Of a stretch of DNA of 64,000 nucleotides, positions 38,620 through 63,840 are shown piece after piece. This stretch comes from Perognathus longimembris pacificus (lineage: Eukaryota; Chordata; Mammalia; Rodentia; Heteromyidae), in the NCBI RefSeq assembly GCF_023159225.1, contig NC_063171.1, positions 10,031,886 to 10,095,885 on the forward strand. Reading direction: 5' to 3'. Positions within the stretch are counted from its first letter, which is position 1. The number at the start of each line of letters is the position of its first letter. The notes below the pieces were generated by a model, which had not been told where the DNA came from, made no database searches, and saw only the letters and a list, made by a program, of their open reading frames with translations. Both the position numbers and the translations under genes were made by a program.

Positions 38620-39080
38620 GTGCTTGCTGGTCACTGTGCTGGGGGCCACAAAGTTCTTGATCTCATCACAGAAAGTATTCAAGAATGGACATGGAAAAGA
38701 CTTAAGCAGGAGCAGGTTTATTAGTGCAAAGCAAAGTGGAAGTGTACTCTTGTATTAGGGTGAGCAGCTCAGGAAGGTATAATGAAGGTTCCTTTAAGAC
38801 TTTAATTGATGTCTGTACACATGGGGATGAGCAGGCCCGGAAACATGGGTTAAAATGTCATCAATGTCCAGAGACTGGGTTGTGCATCATCACTCCTCTC
38901 ACATGTGAGTCAGGGCAATTTTTGGTCTTGGGTGATCAGGCTTGTCATTTTCCACAAATTAAAGCGACTTTGGCTCAGCAAGACCAGTCATATGTCACAA
39001 GTCATTCCACCAGTCAGAAAATGATTCCTTATCAATATAACATCCAAGCCCTATTCTCAGCCACAAAGTTTTCCAATTCC
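38620..39080 (-). repeat. LTR-like sequence (candidate)
   Basis: Shares with 45365-45624 a short pattern: a gggg..cca start, atcacaga, then aggtttattagtg, whose reverse complement holds AATAAA. This would fit the R/U5 part of a minus-strand endogenous retroviral LTR. No retroviral genes adjoin it. Boundaries uncertain. Confidence 0.35.
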
Positions 39081-39099
39081 CAGCCTAGCCCTTAATAGT

Positions 39100-39930
39100 A
39101 AACATGCACATACACACAAACACATACACACACACACATCAAGATAGACAATGCGAGAGGGTAAGGTAATCTTTAGAGCTGAGATCTCAGTAAAGAGAAG
39201 CAGTCAGGACTAAAGGGGATGTGCAGAGCAGTGAACCCCAAGTACAAAGGGTCAGATTAAGGGAGTAAACAATTCTTGAGCAAGCTGGTCAAAGTGAAAC
39301 ATTTTTTTGTCAACTTTCACAGTAGGAGAATGATGAAAGCAGCAGAGCAAACAGTGCTCTTTTCCTCATTTTTATTACTCTTATCAATGTTTGTTTGTTT
39401 TATATTTGTGTGTGTTCATGCATGTATGTATGTAGGACCAAATGGAAATTGAGTGGCTGATGTAAAATAAGCTCCTTTGGTTATTCTGCTGTGTGAACAC
39501 ATTTTGTAGTGATTAACAAATAACTGCATTCCAATACAGAAACACTGTTTACTGCTGTTGATACAAGTTAACTCTATTAATCCTTGACTTGTCTTCCAGA
39601 CTCAAGTGTCTCAGGCTTTGAAGATGGAAGAAACTAGACTATGGGTTCTTCTTTTCCCCCTGAGAGAACCTCTTGGAGAGAGATGGTTGGCCATGTCTAA
39701 TCTTCCAGAAGTATCTGTAAAGCAGTGTCTCCACCAGACTTTTAGGAAAAAGAGAGGAATAAGTGGTTAAACCTGTAATTCTATCACCATCACACTTGTT
39801 TAAATTGTCTAACCAAACATTACATGTTATTTTCCTTTTCCTTTTTGTGTCAGTATTGGAGTTTTGACCTCCTGGCCATGTGCTTGATAAACATGCTTGT
39901 TTGGCTGGTGCTTTAGAAATTGATCCATGC
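39100..39930. other. Intergenic, nothing recognised
   Basis: A short CA-rich run at 39103-39139; otherwise no gene or clear repeat. Confidence 0.5.
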
Positions 39931-39947
39931 CGCCAATATCTGTTTTT

Positions 39948-40157
39948 TTGTTTTTTGGGGTTTTTTTTTGGCCAGCCCTGGGGCTTGGACTCAGGGCACT
40001 GTCCCTGGCTTCTTTTTTGCTCAAGGCTAGCACTCTGCCACTTGAGCCACAGCGCCACTTCTGGCCATTTTCTGTATATGTGGTGCTGGGGAATCGAACC
40101 CAGGGCCTCATGTATATGAGGCAGGCACTCTTGCCACTAGGCCATATCCCCAGCCCT
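39948..40157 (-). repeat. Dimeric tRNA/ID SINE with target duplication
   Basis: Reverse dimer; ccaatatctgttttt at 39933-39947 and 40158-40172. Confidence 0.95.
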
Positions 40158-40384
40158 CCAATATCTGTTTTTAGCTAGTCAATTGGTGATGGAGTCTCAT
40201 GGGCTTTCCCACCAGGTCTGATTTGGAATCAAGATTTTTCAGACTATAAGCAAGGTATCTAGGAGTACAGGCATGTGTTACAAGTACCAGCTATTTACCA
40301 TTTCTTAAAGTCATCAGTGATGTCATTGTTCCCAGATTTGTTTTCTCTTCTCTAGCCTCATGCAAATGTTAACTGTCAATCAGA

Positions 40385-40581
40385 ACACTAGTGGCTCATA
40401 CCTAGCTACTCAGGAGGCTGGGATCTAAGGATCACAGTTGGAAGCTAACCCAGGTAGGAATGTGTATGAATGTGTCTTCAGTTAATGAACTGTGACTCAA
40501 GTGTTAGAGCAATAGCCTTGAGCAAAAAAAAAAAAAACAAAAAACAAAAATCAGGGATAACACTCAGGACCTGAGTCCAAG

Positions 40582-40623
<42 letters not shown>
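40385..40623 (+). repeat. Composite SINE with (CA)n
   Basis: 'actagtggctcatacctagctactcaggaggctggg' to 'gacctgagtccaagccc', then (CA)n at 40584-40623. Confidence 0.75.
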
Positions 40624-40626
<3 letters not shown>

Positions 40627-40885
40627 AGAAAGAGGAGTTAACTCTTTTCCATCCAAAAGCACATTAAATTCAAAAGATTTGGGTGTTGCTATAAAATGTA
40701 GCTTTTTTATTAACTCAAGTTGACGTAGATTTGCACTGTCCCCCCCCCAAAAAAAAACCCAAAAGAAGCAATATGAGATATGAAAATTGTCACCTTTGGA
40801 GAAATGCATTACTGAAATTTAGGAAATCATAAGAGATAATAATGCAAAATAAATTTATCTATTGTAAGATTGAGTCAAAGAGCTG

Positions 40886-41125
40886 TGTGCTGATGGTTCA
40901 TACCAGTAATCCTAGTTACTCAGGAGACTGAAATCTGAGGATTGTGGTTCAAAGACAGTCCAAGCCAGAAAGTCTATGAGATTTCTAACTCCAATTAACT
41001 ACCAAAAAAAAGCCAATAATGGATCTGAGGCTCAAGCGGTAGAGAGTTATCCTTGAGCAAAAGTGCTGGGACAGTGTGCAGGCCCTGAGTTCAAGCTCCA
41101 GGACTGGCACAAGAAAAAAAAAAGA
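40886..41125 (+). repeat. Composite B1/tRNA-like SINE
   Basis: 'ctgtgtgctgatggttcataccagtaatcctagttactcagg' to 'ttcaagctccaggactggc', A-rich tail. Confidence 0.75.
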
Positions 41126-41520
41126 AAAAGAGTGAACCAAAAAAAAAGGGCCAGGACTTATTACCAATGTGACAGTAACATTATCTTACAGATTAGCATA
41201 TTGTTTACAAGCTGTACAGAGCTGCATGATTCATTATTGATCTCTTTTATTTCAAGTTTTGTTTGATATGTGATTTATTTGGGCCACCCAAATAACAAAT
41301 AATGATTATTTGACCCACTTCATAAATAATCTAGAAAGACATTATTTATTAACATCTCATAGTCAACTCCAATGTCAAAACATTGTTTCATCTATATTAT
41401 TTATTTATTTGTCCTGATGGGTGTAGGTACTGAATGCTAGACAAGTGCTCTACCATTAAGCTAAATGCTTCGAGCATTTTGTGAGAGGACTCTCAATGGA
41501 TTATATAATGAAATGAAGTA

Positions 41521-41660
41521 TTGGCTGGATATGGTGGTATGCATGTATGATCACATCACTCAAGAGACTAAAGTTTTGAGGCCAGTCTGGGTTATGAAGG
41601 AAACTCTGTTTCAAAAAGAAAAAAAAGAAAAAAACAGAAATAAAACAACAACAACAAAAT
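41521..41660 (+). repeat. B1-like monomer
   Basis: 'tggctggatatggtggtatgcatgtatgatc..gaggccagtctggg' and a purine-rich tail. Confidence 0.65.
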
Positions 41661-42107
41661 ATCTGAAATGAACTAACTAAACAAATAAATAACAGAGAAG
41701 AAGAGAGAATTGGTAGATTGAATGATACATAAACAGAAACTCTCCACAATTGAAGAACAAAAGAACACAAGATAAAAATACAGATAAAATGATAAACAAT
41801 ATGAAAGTAAACACTATTTGGAAAGATAATAACTGAAAGTATATCAGAATTTATGAAAGAAAAAAGGTGTTGTTGTTTTTTTTTTTTCCACCAGTAATGT
41901 TGTGTTGTCTTCATGGACTGTAAAACTCAGTTGAAAATGTTATTCTTTCTAAGTATAGCTATAAATTCAAAGAAACTCTCCCCCACCAAAAATAAACCCC
42001 CAAATTTTGCTTTATTTATTCATTTGTTGTGGAATTAACAAACTTACTTTAAAACTTAGAGAAAATCAAAAGCACAAAGAATGATCAAGTTGATTGGGAT
42101 AGCAAGG

Positions 42108-42310
42108 ATTAGATGGGCCTGCAACTCGTGCCTATAATCCTAGCTACTCAGGAAATAGAGATCCAGAAGATCAATGTTCAAAGTCAACCCAGGCAGAAAA
42201 GTCTGAAGAGAGACTCTCTTTCTAAAGTAAGTAGCAAAAAGCAGGACTGGGAGCATGGCTCAAATAGTAGAATATTAGCCAACCTAACAAACATGCTGAA
42301 TGTGAATAAA
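42108..42310 (+). repeat. Composite SINE, right half diverged
   Basis: 'gatgggcctgcaactcgtgcctataatcctagctactcagg' through 'gcatggctcaaatagtagaatattagcc'. Confidence 0.65.
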
Positions 42311-42399
42311 AATCCCTCAAAAAAAAGAAAAGAAAGAAAATTAAAAATAATCATTTTCACACACACAAAGCCCAAGCTTATTTTCAAGCTATGGTAATT

Positions 42400-43540
42400 T
42401 GACTGTTACATTGGTATTAGTATATATTTTAGGATACAAGTTAAGTTGGAACAAACTAGAATAAAAACCTAGACCCAAATTGCACATATGAACACTAGGC
42501 CTGGGACAAAAATATTTGTGGGAAAGGGAAAATTTTTCACTTAGTAGTTCTAGGAATATTTAGTATTTGTTGGCAAACAATCAAATTTTGCCTTCTATAT
42601 CACAGCATACATTAAAAACCAACTCTACATCAAAATCATCCAATAAGTGAAAGATAAATTAACTGACTGTTAGAAGACAACATAAAAGAATATCTTTATA
42701 ATCTCAAGATTATGAGAATAATTATAAAGCATGAAATGTTCTCTAGTATCCCAAAGGAGAAGATAGATAAATGTAAATATATTAAAAGTCAAGAATACAT
42801 TTTTATCAAAAGAAGAATATATTTTTGTCAAAAGCAAGCAAGGTAAATTATAGTAGTTAAGAAATTATTTACAAAATCTATGAATAATAAAGCTCATTTT
42901 CAATGGGAATTTGGAAGGACAACTAATCCCACCCATGAACACTATCTATGCACAAGCAAAATAAATAGCAAGAAAAAGAAAAAAAAATCTCAACTTCATT
43001 AATCAAAGGATTGCAAGTTAAAGGGAAGAAAGAGATAGCCCTACTTACCAGACTGTCAAAAACTAGATATTCCAGTAGTACACAGGGTGATGAGGTTGAG
43101 GCAGAAGACAATATAGATATAGATATATGCCATGGCAAGTAAAGTTGGTACATTATTGTGGAATTTAACCTCAGTTAAATTAGCAAGGTTTAAAAATGCC
43201 TAAGCAACATATAAATCCTAGAAGTACTCATTCATATGAGCATTTTGTTGTAAATATAAGAATGTTCATAGCAACATTATTTGTGGATATTAAAACATCA
43301 GAAACATTCAGGTGCCCCACAGCAGTAGCATGGATCAATAATAATATGACAAGGAAAATGAATGAACAAGAGTTACATGCAACAATGCAGAGGAGTCTTA
43401 AAAAGCACAGTATTGAAAAAAGAAGCAATTCACAAAAACAAACAAAAAGAAAACAGTATGAGTCCATTTGTTGCAAAAGTCAAAAGAGGGAAAGATTAAA
43501 CTATCTTGGACATTGCTGTAGTGTGGTACAATTATAAATG
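42400..43540 (+). repeat. Old L1 3' segment
   Basis: 'catagcaacattatttgtggatattaaaac', 'caggtgccccacagcagtagcatggatcaataa' and a distant reading-through of L1 ORF2-like DNA upstream; highly diverged, no open frame. Confidence 0.55.
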
Positions 43541-43548
43541 AATGTTTC

Positions 43549-43722
43549 TTGGGCGGGGAATATGGCTTAGAGGTAGAGTGCTTGCCTAGCTGTGCTGGAT
43601 TCCTCAGTACCACACAAACAGAAAAAAGCCAGAAGTGGTGCAGAGGCACAGTGCTAGCCTTGAGGACAGAGAGGCTCAGGGACCAGTGCTCAGACCCTGA
43701 GTTCAAGCCCCCAAACTAGCAA

Positions 43723-43769
<47 letters not shown>

Positions 43770-43790
43770 AAAAGAAAGAAAGAAAGGGAA
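43549..43790 (+). repeat. Dimeric SINE with (AATA)n tail
   Basis: 'ggcggggaatatggcttag' to 'gttcaagcccccaaactagc', then (AATA)n at 43721-43770 and GAAA units. Confidence 0.85.
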
Positions 43791-43944
43791 GAAAGAAGAA
43801 AGGAGGGAAGGAAAGTAAACATTTCTTAATTTTGAAATAACAGAATGAGGAAATAAGTACACAAATTGCCACCATTTATATTTTAAAAGAATAGACAGAA
43901 GAAGGAAGAGAAGGAAGAAGGGATGGGAGAGGAAGGGAGGCATT

Positions 43945-44150
43945 GAGGCTTGGTCACTCCTCATCTCTGATCTTAGTTACACAGGAGGCTGAGTTAACCT
44001 AGGCAAGAAAGTCTTTGAGAGTCTTATTTCTACTTAACCACAAAAAGAAGCAGAATTGTAGCTCAAGTTTTAGAGCACAAGCCTGAGTGAAAATGCTAAT
44101 GGACAGAGCCTAGACCCTCCCTAATTCAAGCTTCAGCACCAGCAAACACA
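43945..44150 (+). repeat. Composite SINE, diverged
   Basis: 'ggcttggtcactcctcatctctgatcttagttacacaggaggctgag' to 'cttcagcaccagc'. Confidence 0.6.
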
Positions 44151-44256
44151 CAAAACAAAAACAAAACTGTAGGTTGTCCAGTGGTTGACTGTGGGCAAAA
44201 AAGTAAGTTCCCAAAGAACCAGAAATGGAAGAATTACTATTCACTCTATCCCTTTT

Positions 44257-45173
44257 TTACTCTAAATTTTTATTGTCAAGGTGATGTACAGAGGGGTTAC
44301 AGTTACACATGTAAGGTTGTGAGTACAGTTCTTGTCAAACTTGTTACCTCCTCCTTCATTTTCTCCCACCCTCCCTCCTCCCCAATTCCCATACTCCATT
44401 TGTACAGTTGGTTTACTACATATTGTCTTGTAAGTTTTGTTGTTATATTGGTTCACCTTTTACCCTGTGTCTCACCATTTTGATGTTCCCCTTCTCTTCT
44501 CTGATTCATACAAACACACATACAATACCCAGGGTACCAAAACCAAATATAGTGACAAAATCAAATATAGTGACAGGGGCTAAACCATAGGGAAAATAAA
44601 CAAAAGAAAAAAGAAATTGTTTCACATAGTGCACTAGAAATAACAGCAACAACCATAAACTGCTTGTTTCCATAACTTGTAGAGAGTCCTCAAAAGGCTA
44701 AACATTGCGCTCCCCTATGACCCAGCAACCCCACTTTTGGGCATTTGCCCAAAGAATCACATACAAGACCATGATAAAGCTACTAGCACAACCATATTAA
44801 TTGCAGCATTATTTAACATAGCTAAAATATGGAACCAACCTAGATGCCCCTCAGTAAATGAATAGATCAAGAAATTGTAGTATATATACACAATGAAATT
44901 CTATGCTTCTATCAGAAAGAATGACACTGCCCCATTCATAAGGAAATGGAAAGACTTGGGAAAAATCATGCTAAGTGAAGTGAGCCAGACCCAGAGAAAC
45001 TTAGACTCTATGGTTTCCCTCATTGGTAATAATTAGTATATGTCTAGGATAGTTCTAACAGATGATCACAGTAGCTCAGCAGCTATGTACTTATGATCAC
45101 ATAAGATGAAGTTAAGTGAAATGAACTCCAAGTTATGGAAACAAGTGGTTTATCGTAGTTGTTGTATTTCTAA
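44257..45173 (-). mobile_element. LINE-1 copy with 5' inversion (twin priming)
   Basis: 44257-44682 is reverse-oriented L1 3'UTR ('tattgtcaaggtgatgtacagagg' start). 44690-45173 is forward-oriented L1 ORF2 end and beyond ('ctatgacccagcaaccccac'). The two pieces overlap in inverted form: 'cttgtttccataacttg' near 44683 and its reverse complement near 45145. cactctatccctttt flanks the whole at 44242-44256 and 45174-45188, showing one insertion event. Confidence 0.85.
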
Positions 45174-45364
45174 CACTCTATCCCTTTTAATGTCTTAAAT
45201 GTCATACAATGTGAATACTCAAAATAAATGAAAATACCCAGCAAAAATGTTTTAGCAACTATAACCATAGTTAGCCACCAGAGGGCACTGTTGAATGTTA
45301 AAAATTCAGTTGTTCCTTGAAAAAAATCATTCTGAATTCTTGTGTTCTTACTACTGAAAGGATA

Positions 45365-45624
45365 TGTCCCCGCCATCCCAGGGGACCATGCAGAGATAAT
45401 CACAGACAGGAGAAGAAGGTTCATAAGGAGGTTTATTAGTGGGGCCATAGCTACCATGGGAGAGGGAGCTACATGGCGTCTGCACCTTATCCAGGTGGCA
45501 GCTTCTCTCTCTCTGGGGGTAAAGGAGAAGTAGGTAGGTAGTGAGTAGGAGTGGCTCATTAGGTATGGGTGATCTGGGGGCTAGTGGGAGGAGCTGAGGC
45601 CCTCAAGCTAGGGAAATGCTAACA
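45365..45624 (-). repeat. Solo-LTR-like element (candidate)
   Basis: 260 bp beginning tgtccccg and ending gctaaca, so with TGT/ACA ends. An AATAAA signal (as tttatt, near 45431) fits a minus-strand LTR. No target duplication is visible and the family is not recognised. It lies about 1.1 kb upstream of the KMO start codon. Confidence 0.4.
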
Positions 45625-45629
45625 ACTAC

Positions 45630-45960
45630 AAAGTACAAAAACATATGCATTGACAACTTTATTCTTTATTATTAGTTTTTATTTATCTTCATCTTATTTT
45701 ATACCATATTATATTCCAGAAAAATTGCAATTCAAATATGCATAAATCCAAATCATATATATCAATAATGTAACAATCAAAAAGGTGGAAGGGAAGATGG
45801 TGTGAAGTCTCCCTTATTGGCAATTCATGGGTGAGATTCAAAATGTTGTACCCACCAGTGCTATTTTAAAAAGGAAGTATGGTCAGTTAGACAATTAAAA
45901 TCTTACTCCAGAGAATATTAATTAAGATTTGTCTACCTCTCTAAAAAATTCCACGAGTTT
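45630..45960. other. Intergenic, L1-like 3'UTR traces possible
   Basis: AT-rich; 'gggaagatggtgtgaagtctcccttattggcaattc' may be old repeat DNA. Nothing firm. Confidence 0.3.
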
Positions 45961-45975
45961 ACGAAAATCCATAAG

Positions 45976-46192
45976 GGGGCTAGGAATATGGCCTAGTGGC
46001 AAGAGTGTTTACCTCATATACATGAACCCCTGGGTTCAATTCCCCTGGACCACATATACAGAACATGGCCAGAAGTGGCGCTGTGGCTCACGTGGCAGAG
46101 TGCTAGCCTTGAGCAAAAAGAAGCCTGGGACAGTGATCAGGCCCTGAGTCCAAGCCCCTGGCTGGCAAAAAAGAAAAGAAAAGAAAAGAAAA
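45976..46192 (+). repeat. Dimeric tRNA/ID SINE with target duplication, near KMO promoter
   Basis: Dimer with (aaaag)n tail; gaaaatccataag at 45963-45975 and 46193-46205. It sits about 430 bp before the KMO TATA box. Confidence 0.95.
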
Positions 46193-46546
46193 GAAAATCC
46201 ATAAGATATATTTTTAGGGAAAAGTCTTGGTTGGTCTTCATAGCAAGAATAATCTATGATTAAATTGATAAACTGTGTCACTTTGCTCTCTAACCGAAAT
46301 AGAAGATGCTTTGAGACCTCAGATAAGAGGAAGTCTCATGGCTATTAATAACTAAGAATGAAACTAATAGATGCTGGAGAAAAAGAAGAAGGAAAGCCAT
46401 GTGACTGTTTCGTTTTGTTTTGTTTTAATCTGAGTCTTGCTCACAAGACATTGTTTTCACTTGACTGGAGTTTCCAAAGTTTGGTTATTGCCATGAGTTT
46501 TCTTTTATCTTCAAGCTGAGCTGGTTGTACTTTGAGCTTCTAATGG

Positions 46547-46559
46547 GTTAAATGGTAAC
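46547..46559 (+). promoter_or_regulatory. HNF1-like inverted site upstream of KMO
   Basis: gttaaatggtaac has the two half-sites of the HNF1 palindrome (gttaat..attaac) with three mismatches, about 65 nt before the TATA box. HNF1 drives liver and kidney genes, where KMO is mainly expressed. Motif similarity only. Confidence 0.3.
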
Positions 46560-46621
46560 AAAGGAAGATACTTGAACAAACATTGCTGCAGGTTCACAGG
46601 ACCTCACTGGGCTTCTGGCCA

Positions 46622-46628
46622 TATAAAG
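46622..46628 (+). promoter_or_regulatory. KMO: KMO TATA box
   Basis: tataaag in the context ctggccatataaagacagg, 75 nt before the ATG. Transcription would be expected to start near 46650-46655, leaving a 5'UTR of about 50 nt. Unlike FH, no CpG island is present here. Confidence 0.65.
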
Positions 46629-46702
46629 ACAGGAGAAGTCAGTGGGTAGAAGAGAGTTCCCTTCGAGACTGAGGCAGAACTGCAAGACCCACTTTGTTGG
46701 TC

Positions 46703-61055
<14,353 letters not shown>

Positions 61056-61157
61056 GTAAATCAAATGTTTTTGTTTACTAGATTGAGTAAAGCACATGTT
61101 GCATGATATGTTGGGATTTGTGTACAATTCCTTTTAATGGTTATAAAAAGTACTACT

Positions 61158-61236
61158 GAGGGCTGGAGTATGGTTCAAGTGCTCACTTATCAGGTTCATA
61201 GTCCTCAATTCAAATCCAAGGACTGCCAAAAAAAAT
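61158..61236 (+). repeat. SINE right-end fragment
   Basis: 'gagggctggagtatggttcaag..ttcaaatccaaggactgcc' plus A run, about 100 bp after KMO exon 5. Confidence 0.55.
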
Positions 61237-61913
61237 TACAAAAGGGAGACTATATTCATTATGAAGAAGTCCTTAATGGAGACAGAGAAAGCAACACTGT
61301 TTCACTTTATCATTTGTCTGGGTGAAGATCACTTGTTCATTGTGTATGGAATCCTATCATCTCTCAGCCATTGCAGTGCAGGATTGCTCATTCTTCGGCA
61401 CAAAATTCAGTCTAGTGGGTCAACACTGTTGTCTCTCTATGGAGAGACAAGTTCAAAGTGCATGATTGGATTTGTATTTCAGAAAGACAGAGAAGCAGCC
61501 CACTGGAGGCTGAGAGGAGACCATCTTGAGGGTACAGGTATATTCCGTGAGCTTTGAAGAAAGCTCTAGTAATGAGGTTGGAGGGAAGAATGTAGACTTC
61601 TGGTATTTACAGGAGACCACATAGGCAGGGGATAAGAGAGGTTGATAAAGAAGTTGTAAAATATAGGCCTGATGTTAGTAATCAGAAGTTGTTTGTTTTT
61701 GTTTTTTTTAAGGCTGACACATTAGTGAGAATTCACTGGACTTGAAATCAAATTTGTATATTTGGAAACTCACCCAACCACATCCCTGGTAGCCTTTTAT
61801 TCTATCACATTCAGCCCTAACTCATGGTAGTTTCTTCTCTTGGCACTTGTGCCAAGATTCATCCATAGCAAAGCATGGCCTTCAAGTATTTCTTTTATTT
61901 TTATTTATTTACT

Positions 61914-62220
61914 TTGTGGGCAGTTCTGGGGCTTGAACTCAGGGCCTGAGCACTTTCCCTGAGCTTCTTTTGCTCAAGACTAGCACTCTACCACTTGAGC
62001 CACAGCACCACTTCTGGCTTTTTCTGTTTATGTGATACTGGAGAATTGAATCCAGGGCTTCATACATGGTAGGCATTCTACCACTAAGCCACATTCTCTG
62101 CCAGGTCTTTATTTATTTATTTTTTAGTGGTATTCATGTTTGAATTCAGCACCTCATGCTTGAATTCAGCATCTCATGCTTGCTTGGCTGGCATTCTACC
62201 ACCTGAGCAACACCTCCAGC
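61914..62220 (-). repeat. Dimeric SINE, then reverse ID-like end with 20-bp tandem duplication
   Basis: Reverse dimer to about 62103. Next, tgaattcagcacctcatgct (62141-62160) is repeated at once with one mismatch (62161-62180), followed by 'tgcttggctggcattctaccacc'. Confidence 0.85.
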
Positions 62221-62821
62221 TCAACCCTTTTTTTTTTTAAATCACATGATATAATGACTTTACTTTTTTTAAAAGCCACACAAGTTTTTTGACCATAGCA
62301 TTTGACTTTGAAAAGACTAAGAGAGATGAACATTTTCTCAAGTAATATCCATTAGATTGATTTGATTCTTTTATTAGTCTTCTCAGTCATGAACTTATAA
62401 ACTTTTCAGAGACAAATGGTGAATGCAGACAAAGTATCTTGACTCTTGCTAGTTATTCACAACTAAGGCAAGTTGTTTGTGCATGGGACACAGCAGTGAT
62501 CAAGCTCCTGCTCAACCTTTGCTGGTACTTTTGGAGAAGGTATCTTAAGAACTTTTCTTTTTGGCCTACACTAGCTTCAAACCCCCAATACTTTGAACCT
62601 CAACTGTCTCTCAGGAGGAGTGTGATGGGGAAGATACTCCAGCTGGTTTAGCAAGTATTTAGATTGATCTTAGAGTACTTAATTCTACCTCTTTAGTTAT
62701 AGGTAGAAGACTGTCTTTTGGTTAGGCAATGGGGGAGAGAGGGTCAATTTGGTAGATATTAAGAAAACAGATAAATTACCTTTTTGTCCTTTGTCTTTCT
62801 TTCTTTCTTCTTTTTTTTTTT

Positions 62822-63040
62822 CTTATTGACAATTTTGGGGCTTGAGCTCAAAGCATCAAACTTGTTTGGCCTGCTTGTTTTGCTAGTGCTCTATTACTGA
62901 GCCATACTTTCAGCCCAGCTTTTTGCTGACTATTTTGAAGATAGAGTCTGAAGAACTTTTCTAAACAGGCTAGCTTTGAACTACAATCTTTCTAATCTCA
63001 GTCTTCTAAAGAGTTAGAATTATAGGCATAATTCCTAGCA
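62822..63040 (-). repeat. Composite SINE, diverged
   Basis: 'ttggggcttgagctcaaagc..ctctattactgagcc' and 'cagtcttctaaagagttagaattataggc'. Confidence 0.65.
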
Positions 63041-63303
63041 GAACTAAGACAATGTTTTTGAACCATTAGGGACTGAGATAAGTGTTTTTTATGCAGCAAC
63101 TATTGGAGAAGTGGGAATTCTTTTTATCTTTAGTTTTCCCGGTGGTGAAATGGAGGCTTAGAGATCTTAAGTTCCATTGCCACTATGTGGAAGAAGCTGG
63201 ATTTGAACTAGAGTCTGTTATTCCGATGTCCATGTTTTTAACAACTGTTTCTGTCTCCAAGATTATAAATGAAACACCTGCAGTACTAAGAAAGTAACAT
63301 GTG

Positions 63304-63508
63304 GGCTGGGAATATGGGCTAGTGCTAAAGTGTTCGCCTTGTATACATGAAACCCTGGACTCGATTCCTCAGCACCACATATATAGGAAAATCCAGAAGT
63401 GGCACTGTGGCTCAAGTGGTAGAGTACTAGCCTTGAGCAAAAAGAAGCCAGGGACAGTGCTCAGGCCCTGAGGGCAAGCCCCAGGACTGGCAAAGAAACA
63501 GAACAAAA
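63304..63508 (+). repeat. Dimeric tRNA/ID SINE with target duplication
   Basis: taagaaagtaacatgtg at 63287-63303 and 63509-63525 flanks a full dimer. Confidence 0.96.
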
Positions 63509-63564
63509 TAAGAAAGTAACATGTGAAAAGGGTAAAATTATACCGTTTTTCCTACAGAAGATGC

Positions 63565-63840
63565 TATACAAACTGTGCATAGTGAGTCATACCTATAATC
63601 TCAGGAGACATATCAGGACTATGGTTTGAGGCTAGCTGGAGGAGAAAGTGAGACCATATCTCCATCAATAATCTAGGCATGTGATCCTATCTATGTGAGA
63701 AAACAGAGAAAAAAAGGATGGAAGCCCCCAGAAAAAGCGTGAAACTCTAACTGAAAAAGTAATTGAAGGAAAAGGCTACGGGCATGGCTCAAGTGGTAGA
63801 TCATCTGCAAGTGGGATGTGTGTGTGTGTGTGTGTGTGTA
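63565..63840 (+). repeat. B1-like units with tRNA-like end and (TG)n
   Basis: 'ctgtgcatagtgagtcatacctataatctcagg' start, 'gcatggctcaagtggtagatcatctgc' end, then TG units at 63818-63840. Confidence 0.6.

Noticed and set aside
38724..39095. 123-codon open frame, plus strand
   Set aside because: No recognisable family, and it overlaps an LTR-like stretch. Likely chance.
45170..45559. 129-codon open frame, minus strand
   Set aside because: It crosses the L1 target duplication and the LTR-like element, so it is a composite of repeats.
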